The translations under genes and the position numbers were made by a program. 64,000 nucleotides of DNA from Agrobacterium tumefaciens (GTDB lineage Bacteria > Pseudomonadota > Alphaproteobacteria > Rhizobiales > Rhizobiaceae), in contig JAGIAH010000009.1 in assembly GCA_017744915.1 (NCBI GenBank), positions 62,001 through 126,000 on the forward strand. The letters run 5' to 3'. The notes beneath the pieces are model-generated. The model worked only from the letters and a program-made list of their open reading frames with translations, made no database searches and was not told where the DNA came from. Every line of letters starts with the position of its first letter. Within the stretch, counting starts at the first letter, position 1. Below, piece by piece: positions 1 through 7,907 of this stretch.

Positions 1-367
1 GGTTCTCGTCGATCCGCTCCAGCGGGCGGTAGGGGTCGAGGCGGTGGGTGGAAATCCAGGTCACCGTGCCGAGCATCAGGATGATGGCGACGGGAGCCGA
101 CCAGATCACCATTTCAAGGCGTGTGGAATGGTGCCACTCGGGATCGTAATCTTCGGCCTTCGCAGATTCGCGGTACTTCCAGGCGAAGAACAGCGTCAGG
201 ACGATGACCGGGACGATGATCAGCAGCATCAAGACCGTGGACGTGATGATAAGATCGCGCTGCTGGATGGCGACGTCGCCCGAGGGGTTCATGACGACGA
301 GGTTGCAGCCGCTGAGCAACAGCAGGGCCGGGATTGCCAGAAGGGCGGACGGGATTTTTTTGATCAT
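1..367 (-). CDS. cyoA: Cytochrome bo3 ubiquinol oxidase subunit II, N-terminal part
   Basis: The reverse strand from an ATG at 365-367 encodes a lipoprotein signal ending in the lipobox LLLSGC, then NLVVMNPSGDVA, a membrane helix, the segment WKYRESAKAEDYDPEWHHS, a second helix and the motif THRLDPYRPL. These are typical of CyoA, the subunit II of the quinol oxidase that couples ubiquinol oxidation to oxygen reduction and proton pumping in the inner membrane. Only about 122 codons lie in the window; the rest and presumably cyoBCD continue beyond the left edge. It diverges from the MFS gene at 674, an arrangement I recall from rhizobia. Reading frame is open to base 1. Confidence 0.9.
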   Translation of the reverse strand, partial: MIKKIPSALLAIPALLLLSGCNLVVMNPSGDVAIQQRDLIITSTVLMLLIIVPVIVLTLFFAWKYRESAKAEDYDPEWHHSTRLEMVIWSAPVAIILMLGTVTWISTHRLDPYRPLERIDEN

Positions 368-673
368 GCGCACGTTCTTTGAACTCGTACAGTTTGGATT
401 ATGCCGCGAATAATTGCCGAACATCATTTTTCAAATGAGGTATATTGTCGCGGTGCAGCGAAACCTTCGCGATGCACCATGTACCGGGCAGAGCTGCGTT
501 TGAAGGCGGAGCGGCTGCATTATCGCATGGTCGACCGGCTGGGCAAGCCTTTCTTGCCAAACTTCAATTGACGTTACGTAGGGTGCGTGTGACAATCCGT
601 CGCATCATAACGCAACGGAAGAGGAGCCCGCGCGTTACAGGAAATGGTTCGTCCATGACGCAGGAGGGATATT
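368..673. promoter_or_regulatory. Divergent promoter region cyoA / MFS gene
   Basis: About 306 bases separate the two divergent starts. The part next to cyoA is AT-rich (around 395-450, with TATATT near 443), while the half next to the MFS gene is GC-rich and ends in a strong ribosome site (AGGAGGG at 662-668). No convincing gene or hairpin was seen. Exact promoters cannot be assigned by eye. Confidence 0.4.
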
Positions 674-1996
674 ATGAGTTATACCAATGCTGCTCCATCC
701 TTTGGGCAGGCGCCGGAGGCAAACGGGGCTGGCCCCACGAGCGTCGATCCGGATCGCATCACGATTGCGGTCATTCTTGCAAGAATGACTGAATTCTTTG
801 ACTTTTTTATCTATGCCATCGCCTCCGCGCTCGTTTTCCCGCATGTCTTCTTTTCCTTCGTCGACCCGCTGACGGCCACGCTTTATTCCTTCGCGGTGTT
901 CTCGCTTGCCTTTATAGCAAGGCCGATCGGCTCGCTGATCTTCCTCCAGCTCGACCGCAGGTTCGGCCGGGCCGTCAAGCTGATGGCAGCGCTTTTCACA
1001 CTCTGTGGTTCCACCATGGCGATCAGCTTTCTTCCGTCCTATGCGGAAGCGGGCATGCTTGCGCCCTGTCTTCTGGCCGTGTTCCGCATCGGTCAGGGCC
1101 TGGGGCTCGGCGGCGCCTGGGACGGTCTCGTTTCTCTCCTCGCCATGAATGCACCGCCGAAGCAGCGCGGCTGGTACGCCATGATGCCGCAGATCGGTGC
1201 GGCCATGGGTTTCGGCCTCGCCAGCGCCTTCTTCATCGTTTTCGTCACGCAGCTTTCCAATGCGGAATTCCTCGCCTGGGGCTGGCGTTTCCCCTTCTTC
1301 GTGGCGCTGGCGCTTAATGTTCTGGCACTCTTTGCCCGCCTGCGCATGATCGTGACGCCGGAATTCCAGGCTATGCTGGAACAGCATGAGCTGGAGCCGC
1401 GTCCGATGTTCAAGATGCTGCGCTCACAGTTCCCCGTCGTCGTCACCGGTGCCTTCGTGCCGCTGGCAAGCTTCGCGCTCTTCCATCTCGTTACGGTCTT
1501 CCCACTGAGCTGGGTCTCCCTCAACACCAGCCAGCGCGTTTCGGACTTCCTGTTCGTGCAGTTCGTCAGCGCCATCATTGCCGGCGGCATGATCGTGGTA
1601 TCGGGCATTCTGGCTGACCGGATCGGCAGACGAAAGCTTCTGGCTGTCGCGGCGGTGCTCATCGGCCTTTTCAGCCTCGTTGCTCCGGTTCTTCTGAGTT
1701 CGGGTGATATCGGCCGCTATCTGTTCGTGCTGATCGGTTTCTCGCTGCTTGGCCTGTCTTTCGGCCAGGCGGGCGGAGCGCTCGCATCCCGCTTCAGCCG
1801 GGAATACCGCTATACCGGCGCGTCGCTCACCTCGGATATTTCCTGGTTGATCGGCGCCGGTTTCGCACCGCTGGTCGCACTCGGATTTTCGTCCAAATTC
1901 GGACTGTTCGCAGTCGGGATTTACCTGATGTCGGGTGCGCTTTGCACGCTGGTTGCGCTCTGGTTCAGCCGCACGCTGGATATGCCCTCGGAGTGA
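674..1996 (+). CDS. Major facilitator superfamily transporter (MHS-like)
   Basis: A 440-residue inner-membrane protein with about twelve hydrophobic segments. The N-terminal part (MTEFFDFFIYA, then FIARPIGSLIF and LDRRFGRAVKL) resembles the metabolite:H+ symporter branch of the MFS (ProP/ShiA-like). A second loop motif, ADRIGRRKLLAV, lies around residue 315, at the expected domain junction. The ATG at 674 is preceded by AGGAGGG six bases upstream. Substrate is unknown; MHS members move organic acids, osmolytes or shikimate-like compounds. It stands alone, is followed by a strong intrinsic terminator, and is divergent from the cyo operon, so a link to respiration is possible only by position. 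Confidence 0.88.
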   Translation: MSYTNAAPSFGQAPEANGAGPTSVDPDRITIAVILARMTEFFDFFIYAIASALVFPHVFFSFVDPLTATLYSFAVFSLAFIARPIGSLIFLQLDRRFGRAVKLMAALFTLCGSTMAISFLPSYAEAGMLAPCLLAVFRIGQGLGLGGAWDGLVSLLAMNAPPKQRGWYAMMPQIGAAMGFGLASAFFIVFVTQLSNAEFLAWGWRFPFFVALALNVLALFARLRMIVTPEFQAMLEQHELEPRPMFKMLRSQFPVVVTGAFVPLASFALFHLVTVFPLSWVSLNTSQRVSDFLFVQFVSAIIAGGMIVVSGILADRIGRRKLLAVAAVLIGLFSLVAPVLLSSGDIGRYLFVLIGFSLLGLSFGQAGGALASRFSREYRYTGASLTSDISWLIGAGFAPLVALGFSSKFGLFAVGIYLMSGALCTLVALWFSRTLDMPSE

Positions 1997-2028
1997 TCCG
2001 GGCAATTTAACAATCCTTGCAGCCATCG

Positions 2029-2070
2029 CGCCGCGGTATCCTGTCGGATTTCGCGGCGTTTTTGTTTTTT
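2029..2070 (+). terminator. Intrinsic terminator of the MFS gene
   Basis: A seven-base perfect stem, CGCCGCG (2029-2035) and CGCGGCG (2052-2058), is followed at once by TTTTTGTTTTTTT. It lies about 30 bases after the MFS stop codon, so it should end that transcript before the gltB-like operon. Confidence 0.85.
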
Positions 2071-2402
2071 TATTGCGTCTGGCCGATTTTAATCTTGACT
2101 CGGCCGGTCACCAAATATTATGTAAGCAATACTGACATAATTCAGTGTGTCTCACCGCCGGAAAGCCGGCCTTCAGGGAACGCGATGCGAACGACGACGA
2201 TCATTATTTGCGAGAAAGCGGCCATTGCCGCCACGCCGTTTGGCGGCCGCAAAACGACCGTTCGCGCCATTAAACGCCGATAAGCAGAAGAATAGGAGCA
2301 GCCAGGTCGCCTGCGGCTCCGCCCGCAGAGTGCCGGCTGCCGCGCCGGGTTTCGGGAAAAGAGGGCGATGCCGCGCGAAATGCGCAACGTGAGGAGAGTG
2401 CC
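2071..2402 (+). promoter_or_regulatory. Promoter and long leader of the gltB-like operon
   Basis: About 330 bases lie between the MFS terminator and the gltB-like start. The first part is AT-rich: TTGACT near 2096 with TATTAT about 15 bases further on is a possible promoter. The rest is GC-rich, with small stem-loops (CCGG-AAAG-CCGG near 2160; CTGCGG-loop-CCGCAG near 2310; CCGGC-loop-GCCGG near 2333) and the short ORF listed separately at 2185. No T-run follows these hairpins, so a classic terminator/antiterminator is not evident. The spacing suggests a long untranslated leader, which is inference. Confidence 0.4.
2185..2283 (+). CDS. Possible leader peptide, Thr/Ile-rich (32 aa)
   Basis: A short ORF within the leader of the gltB-like gene, with AGGGA five bases before the ATG. 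It begins MRTTTIIICEKAAIAATP: three ACG threonine codons in a row followed by three isoleucine codons. Runs of regulatory-amino-acid codons like this mark attenuation leader peptides (ThrL, IlvL), but no matching terminator hairpin with a T-run follows, and the ORF may be chance. Translation is unproven; confidence is low. Confidence 0.2.
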   Translation: MRTTTIIICEKAAIAATPFGGRKTTVRAIKRR

Positions 2403-5400
2403 TTGAGTGTGACGGAGCAAAAATTCGGCCTTTACGATGCGGCTTTTGAGAAAAGCAGCTGTGGCGTCGGTTTCATCACCCGCAAGGATGGCGTGCAGAC
2501 GCATGATGTGCTGAAGCGCGGCCATGAAGCGCTCTGTGCCGTGCCGCATCGCGGTGGTATGTCGGCGGAAGGCGTGGGTGATGGCGCCGGCGTTTCGCTG
2601 GATCTGTCGCTCTCCTTCTTCAGGACCTTGACCGGTGACGAAGGTTTGCAGGCCGGCCGGTTTGGCGTCGGCAATTTCTTTCTGCCGCAGAACGTCGCTT
2701 TTCACGATCAGGCGGTTACCATCATCGGCGACGCATTGCAGGAGCAGGGCTTTTCGGTCCTCCTCGTCCGCGATGTGCCGGTGAATGACGCGGCCATCCG
2801 TCCCGCGGCCATCCCCTATCAGTTGCCGATCCGGCAATGGGTTTTCGCTGCCCCGGCCGAATGTGCTAGCCTTGTCGAATTCGACTGGCGCATCCACAAG
2901 GCGCTGCTCGCCATCGAGGCGCTTGCCTATACCGTGCCGGACCTTGCAGGCTTTTATCCGCTGTCGCTCAGCGCGCGGACACAGGTTCTGAAAGGGCGCC
3001 TGAACTCGCATGAGGTCATGCCCTATTTCTGCGACCTCACCGACCCGCGTCATGAAGTGCATACGATGTATTTCCACACGCGATTCTCCACCAATACCGA
3101 TCCGCACCCTTCCATGGCGCAGCCCTTCCGCCTGATGGCGCATAATGGCGAGCTCAATACAGACAAGAAGAACCGCCTGTCGGAAGCGGCCGTGGCGCTG
3201 GCGAAGAATGCCAGCATCATCCGGCCGAAGGGCCAGTCGGATAGCTGCCGTCTGGATCAGACCTTGCAGGCGCGGGTGATGGAGGACGGGCTCGACCTCG
3301 TGACCGTCGTGGTTTCCATGATGCCGCCGGCATGGGAAAACGACGACACGCTGTCGCCGGGCGTGAAGGCGATGCTGGAATATTTCTCGCTCTATGAGGA
3401 GAAGAATGACGGCCCGGCCGCACTGATCTTCGGCGACGGCACCATCATCGGCGCGCGTCTTGACCGCCTCGGTCTGCGCCCGCTGCGCACGGTCGAGACC
3501 GAGGATTATCTCTGTGTCATGTCGGAAGCGGGACAGATCGCCTTTCCCGCAGAAAGCGTCATCCGCCGCGGCCGTATCGAGGCGGGCGGCATGCTCTATT
3601 ACGATCACGCCGAACGGCGCGCTTTTTCCACCGTCGAGGCACTGGAGCTTCTCGCCTCGCGGCGGGACTATCCGTCGCTGCTGTCCGAAGCGCGAGTCAT
3701 GCTGGAAGATTTGCCGGAAGTCCCGGCGGAAAAGCAGGGCTCGCCGCTGCGTTACAATGGTGATCTGGAACGGCACCAGCGTTACGTCGCCTACTCGCAC
3801 AATCAGGAAAGCTTCAAGTTCCTGATGGACCCGATGCTGGCCTCCGGCGCAGAAAAAATCTCGGCCATGGGTTATGGCAATGCCATCAACGCGCTTTCCG
3901 ATCAGGAAGGCGGGGTCGCCAAATATTTCTCGCAGCGTTTCGCGCAGGTCACCAACCCGCCGCTTGACAGTATTCGCGAGGCCGATGGCATGACGCTGCG
4001 GGTGGCTCTCGGCGCCAAGCCGAACAGCGGTGCGAAGAAGGCTCGCCAGATCGTCGTGCGGTCGCCCATCCTGACCCACCTCGATATGCTGCGCATTCGC
4101 GAACAGCCCGAGACGCCGGTTCGCCGTTTCGAAATGCTCTATACGCCGGTCTTCGATGTTGCGGAGGCCAATGAAGCGGCCTTGCGGCAGGCTATCGACG
4201 GTCTCTGCGACGAGGTCGTCGCTTTCGCGGCTGACGAAGGCGGCATTGCCATCGTCACCGACCGGCACGTTTCAGCCGGCCGTGCGGCTCTGCCGATGAT
4301 CATGGTCGTTTCCGCCATCAATCAGCGGCTGATCGAGGAAGGCCTGCGGCTGCGCGTTTCCCTGATCGTCGAAAGCGGGCAGTTTTCCTCCTCGCATCAC
4401 ATCGCAGCCGGCTTGGGCTTCGGCGCTTCGGCGATCTATCCGCTCGGCGTGCAGTTCCGCGCCGAGGAGAAGTTCGGCGCCGAGGCCGACAAGGCCTTCA
4501 AGCGCTTCGCCAAGGCGGCAGAAAAGTCGCTGATGAAGACCATGGGCAAGGTGGGCCTGTGTACGGCGGAAAGCTATATAGGCGGCGAGTTCTTCGAGCC
4601 GAATTTCCTCGATACCGACGATCCGGTGCTGAAGCGTTATTTCCCCAATGTGAAGACCCCGGTCGGTGGCGTCAATTTCACCGTCATCGCCCAGGCGGTG
4701 GCGGACTGGCACCGCAAGGCGCTGTCCGTGAAGGGTGAAAACGACATTCCGCTGCTGGGTCTCTTCAAGGAGCGTGCCGAAGGTGCGGGCCACTCCTATG
4801 GCACGACGGCGGTTCGCGGTTTCGTGGACATGACGGAGGAAAAGATCGGTTTCGATGAGGGGACCGAAAACGAGGAGGCACTGCGCCTGCTGCCGCTCAA
4901 CCGGCTGGAAGATGCCTTCGGTCTTAACGATGCTGCCTATTATCATAACAGCTTCGACCGGCTGACTCCGGAAGCGATCGATAAATTCGAGGTGACACCC
5001 GGCTATCGCGCCTTCGCCCGCATGATGGCGGAAGAAAGGGCGCGCCGCCCTGCCGCCCTGCGCGATGTTCTGGAGCTGCCGGCGGACGTGACGTTCGCGG
5101 GGTCGGCGGAAGAATTCCGCCGGGAAATGGGCCGTTTTTCCCGGCAGGGCAATAACAGCTTCATGGTGCGCGGATTGCGCTGCGAAGAGGCTCAAGAAGG
5201 TGCGTTCCGGCTGCAATTGACCGGCTCGCACGGCCACGAACTTGCCCGCCTTGCGGCGCTTGGCCAGTCACTGCTCGACCGTTTTGGTGACGATATCGCC
5301 GGCCATTGGCTGGAAGGCGGCGCGCTGCTGGTTCAGGCCAGGGGTGAGGCCTCCGCCTATCTGTCGCTGATCCGCACCGCGCCACAGAGCATTCCGCTCG

Positions 5401-7907
5401 ACACGGTGCAGAAGGCAAGCGAGATCACCAGGACGCTTGCATCGGGCGCCATGAGCCATGGTGCGCTGGTCGCCGCTGCCCATGAGGCGGTGGCGCATGG
5501 CACCAACATGGTCGGTGGCATGTCGAATTCGGGTGAGGGCGGCGAGCATATTTCCCGTTACGGCACCATCCGTGCTTCCCGCATCAAGCAGTTCGCCTCG
5601 GGCCGCTTCGGTGTCTGGGCGGGTTATCTTGCCGATCCGATGCTGGAAGAGATCGAGATCAAGATCGGCCAGGGCGCAAAGCCGGGCGAGGGCGGGCAGC
5701 TGCCGTCTCCCAAGGTGACGGTGGAAATCGCCGCCGCGCGTGGTGGCACGCCCGGCGTGGAGCTTGTCTCGCCGCCGCCGCATCACGATACCTATTCGAT
5801 CGAGGATCTGGCCCAGCTCATCCACGACGCCAAGGCGGCGCGCGTGCGCGTCATCGTCAAACTGGTGTCGTCGGAAGGCATAGGCACGATCGCGGTCGGT
5901 GTCGCCAAGGCGGGTGCGGATGTCATCAATGTCGCCGGCAATACCGGTGGCACGGGGGCTGCTGCCGTCACCAGCCTCAAATATACCGGCCGTGCTGCGG
6001 AAATCGGTATCGCGGAAGTGCATCAGGCGCTGTGCGCCACGGGTCTGCGCGCCAAGGTGCTGCTGCGCTGCTCCGGTGCGCACCAGACGGCGAGCGATGT
6101 GGTGAAATCGGCTCTTCTCGGCGGCGACAGCTTCGAATTCGGCACCACGGCGCTGATGATGCTGAAATGCGTCATGGCCAAGAACTGCAACATCAAGTGC
6201 CCGGCCGGTCTCACCACCAATCAGGAAGCCTTCAACGGTGACCCGCGGGCGCTGGCGCAATATCTCATGAATATCGCCCATGAAACGCGCGAAATTCTGG
6301 CCGCACTCGGGCTGCGCTCGTTGCGGGAGGCACGCGGTCGTTCCGATCTTCTTCACCTCCTCGATCATCCGGCGAGCGTCGGCCAGCTTGACCTCCGGGC
6401 AATGCTTGCCGTGGTCGAAGAGGTGAAGATCGACAGTCCTGTCTACATGGAAAAGGATTTCGCGCTGGACGATGCCTTCATCGAACTCGTGCGTTCGGCA
6501 CTGATCGACAGCGGGCGGGAGAGCATCGAGCTTGGCGGCAACCGTTTCCTCAACAATTGCAACAAGAGCGTCGGCGGCCAGCTCGCCGTCGATATCGAGC
6601 GCATGCTGAACCATGAGCTTTCCGACGAAGAGGTGGATGCGCTGCCGGCCGTGAAGCGGGACAGCCGTGGCCGCCGGTTCCTGGAAGCGGGGTCGGTGCG
6701 CATCGATACATCCGGTTCGGCAGGACAGTCTTTCGGCGCTTTCTGCAATGACGGCATGGTCATGGTCCATACCGGCACCTGCAATGACGGCGTCGGCAAA
6801 AGCGCCTGCGGCGGCACCATCGTCGTGCGCTCTCCCGGCGGCGGATCCGAAGAGGCGGGCGGTAATGTGCTGGTCGGCAATTTCGCGCTGTTCGGCGCCA
6901 CCGGCGGCCGCACCTTCGTGGAAGGTCAGGCGGGTGACCGCTTCGCCGTGCGCAATTCCGGCGCTACCGCCGTGGTCGAAGGTATGGGGGATTTCGCCTG
7001 CGAATATATGACCAATGGCGCAGTCTTGAACCTCGGCAGTTTCGGCAAGGGTTTCGGCAACGGCATGAGCGGCGGCTTCGTCTACCAATATGATCCCTAT
7101 GGCGATCTGCCGAAGAAGGTCAGCCATGATTCGATCCTGCTCGGCTCGATCACGGATGAGGATGAACAGGCCGCGATCCATAATCAGGCCGTTCATCAGC
7201 TTCTGAGCTGGCATGTGGCGGAAACCGGCTCGGCCAAGGCGGCATGGCTTCTGGAAAACTGGGAGAGCGAGCAGCACAATTTCGTCTATGGCATGCCGCG
7301 CGCCCTGCTGCTCTATCAGGACAGCGACGAAATTCTGAAGGCTAAGCCCCGCAAGGAGCTGCTGGAAGAACTGGCCTCCGCGCTTGCCGCCCATCAGCTG
7401 CGCAAGTTCAAGCTCGCCTATCGCGATCGCAAGTCCGTGTTGAACGGAACGGTGCCGGGCTATGGCGAGACCGACACGGAAGACATGTATGCGCTCATCA
7501 ACAACTACACGGTGTTGAGCATGGCGCAGGCGATTGCCCTCCAGCGGCTGCCGATGGCGTCAGGCCCTTCCGATCCGGCAATCGAAAAAGCCGTGCGCAA
7601 TCTCATCCTCACGGAAGACTACGCATTGATGCAGCGTCTGTTGAAATATGCGCGTGAGGCGCTTTCCGATCATGACGACGAACAGCTTGCGGTGATGATC
7701 GCCGCCAAGCGCCTCGATGATTACAAGCAGGCGCTGGCGCGCCGCAACATCTGGTCGGTGGACAGCCCCGGCACCTATGGCTGGATCATCCAGCAGAACC
7801 GGAGAAACATCGAGAAGATCGGCCGCCTGCCGGGCTTCGAGGAGCTTTTCGCGGCCCGTGCCATTCCGGACCTCGCCACCGTATCCAGCCAGAACAGGGC
7901 AGCATGA
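2403..7907 (+). CDS. Oversized glutamate-synthase large-subunit-like protein
   Basis: This 1834-residue protein has the GltB architecture. The N-terminal class II glutaminase begins at Cys20 (SSCGVGFI), which would be exposed by propeptide cleavage. The central and FMN domains carry GAMSHG, SNSGEGGEH, GAKPGEGGQLP and SPPPHHDTYSIEDLAQ. The 3Fe-4S ligands are Cys1256, Cys1262 and Cys1266 (CVMAKNCNIKCPAG). A GXGXG beta-helix ends near FGNGMSGGFVYQYDP, and the usual C-terminus (HVAETGS) lies near residue 1603. Known GltB proteins are about 1480-1550 residues. This one has roughly 100 extra residues before the FMN domain and about 190 after the normal end. The start is TTG with GAGGAGAG upstream; GTG at 2409 is an alternative. 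No gltD follows. Instead its stop overlaps a diflavin reductase start (ATGA), so that enzyme is the likely electron donor. The reaction is presumably glutamine-dependent amidotransfer, but substrate and product are not certain. Confidence 0.85.
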   Translation: MSVTEQKFGLYDAAFEKSSCGVGFITRKDGVQTHDVLKRGHEALCAVPHRGGMSAEGVGDGAGVSLDLSLSFFRTLTGDEGLQAGRFGVGNFFLPQNVAFHDQAVTIIGDALQEQGFSVLLVRDVPVNDAAIRPAAIPYQLPIRQWVFAAPAECASLVEFDWRIHKALLAIEALAYTVPDLAGFYPLSLSARTQVLKGRLNSHEVMPYFCDLTDPRHEVHTMYFHTRFSTNTDPHPSMAQPFRLMAHNGELNTDKKNRLSEAAVALAKNASIIRPKGQSDSCRLDQTLQARVMEDGLDLVTVVVSMMPPAWENDDTLSPGVKAMLEYFSLYEEKNDGPAALIFGDGTIIGARLDRLGLRPLRTVETEDYLCVMSEAGQIAFPAESVIRRGRIEAGGMLYYDHAERRAFSTVEALELLASRRDYPSLLSEARVMLEDLPEVPAEKQGSPLRYNGDLERHQRYVAYSHNQESFKFLMDPMLASGAEKISAMGYGNAINALSDQEGGVAKYFSQRFAQVTNPPLDSIREADGMTLRVALGAKPNSGAKKARQIVVRSPILTHLDMLRIREQPETPVRRFEMLYTPVFDVAEANEAALRQAIDGLCDEVVAFAADEGGIAIVTDRHVSAGRAALPMIMVVSAINQRLIEEGLRLRVSLIVESGQFSSSHHIAAGLGFGASAIYPLGVQFRAEEKFGAEADKAFKRFAKAAEKSLMKTMGKVGLCTAESYIGGEFFEPNFLDTDDPVLKRYFPNVKTPVGGVNFTVIAQAVADWHRKALSVKGENDIPLLGLFKERAEGAGHSYGTTAVRGFVDMTEEKIGFDEGTENEEALRLLPLNRLEDAFGLNDAAYYHNSFDRLTPEAIDKFEVTPGYRAFARMMAEERARRPAALRDVLELPADVTFAGSAEEFRREMGRFSRQGNNSFMVRGLRCEEAQEGAFRLQLTGSHGHELARLAALGQSLLDRFGDDIAGHWLEGGALLVQARGEASAYLSLIRTAPQSIPLDTVQKASEITRTLASGAMSHGALVAAAHEAVAHGTNMVGGMSNSGEGGEHISRYGTIRASRIKQFASGRFGVWAGYLADPMLEEIEIKIGQGAKPGEGGQLPSPKVTVEIAAARGGTPGVELVSPPPHHDTYSIEDLAQLIHDAKAARVRVIVKLVSSEGIGTIAVGVAKAGADVINVAGNTGGTGAAAVTSLKYTGRAAEIGIAEVHQALCATGLRAKVLLRCSGAHQTASDVVKSALLGGDSFEFGTTALMMLKCVMAKNCNIKCPAGLTTNQEAFNGDPRALAQYLMNIAHETREILAALGLRSLREARGRSDLLHLLDHPASVGQLDLRAMLAVVEEVKIDSPVYMEKDFALDDAFIELVRSALIDSGRESIELGGNRFLNNCNKSVGGQLAVDIERMLNHELSDEEVDALPAVKRDSRGRRFLEAGSVRIDTSGSAGQSFGAFCNDGMVMVHTGTCNDGVGKSACGGTIVVRSPGGGSEEAGGNVLVGNFALFGATGGRTFVEGQAGDRFAVRNSGATAVVEGMGDFACEYMTNGAVLNLGSFGKGFGNGMSGGFVYQYDPYGDLPKKVSHDSILLGSITDEDEQAAIHNQAVHQLLSWHVAETGSAKAAWLLENWESEQHNFVYGMPRALLLYQDSDEILKAKPRKELLEELASALAAHQLRKFKLAYRDRKSVLNGTVPGYGETDTEDMYALINNYTVLSMAQAIALQRLPMASGPSDPAIEKAVRNLILTEDYALMQRLLKYAREALSDHDDEQLAVMIAAKRLDDYKQALARRNIWSVDSPGTYGWIIQQNRRNIEKIGRLPGFEELFAARAIPDLATVSSQNRAA

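Noticed and set aside
2147..2392. 81-residue basic ORF ending 10 bases before the gltB-like start
   Set aside because: GTG start, no ribosome site, extremely Arg/Ala-rich, and overlaps the better-supported short ORF at 2185; more likely untranslated leader.
2142..4268. 708-residue open frame on the minus strand inside the gltB-like gene, and similar frames at 5268-7394 and 7775-9574
   Set aside because: They are low-complexity His/Arg/Asp/Gly-rich shadows of a GC-rich coding strand with no recognisable domain, and they lie opposite well-conserved genes.
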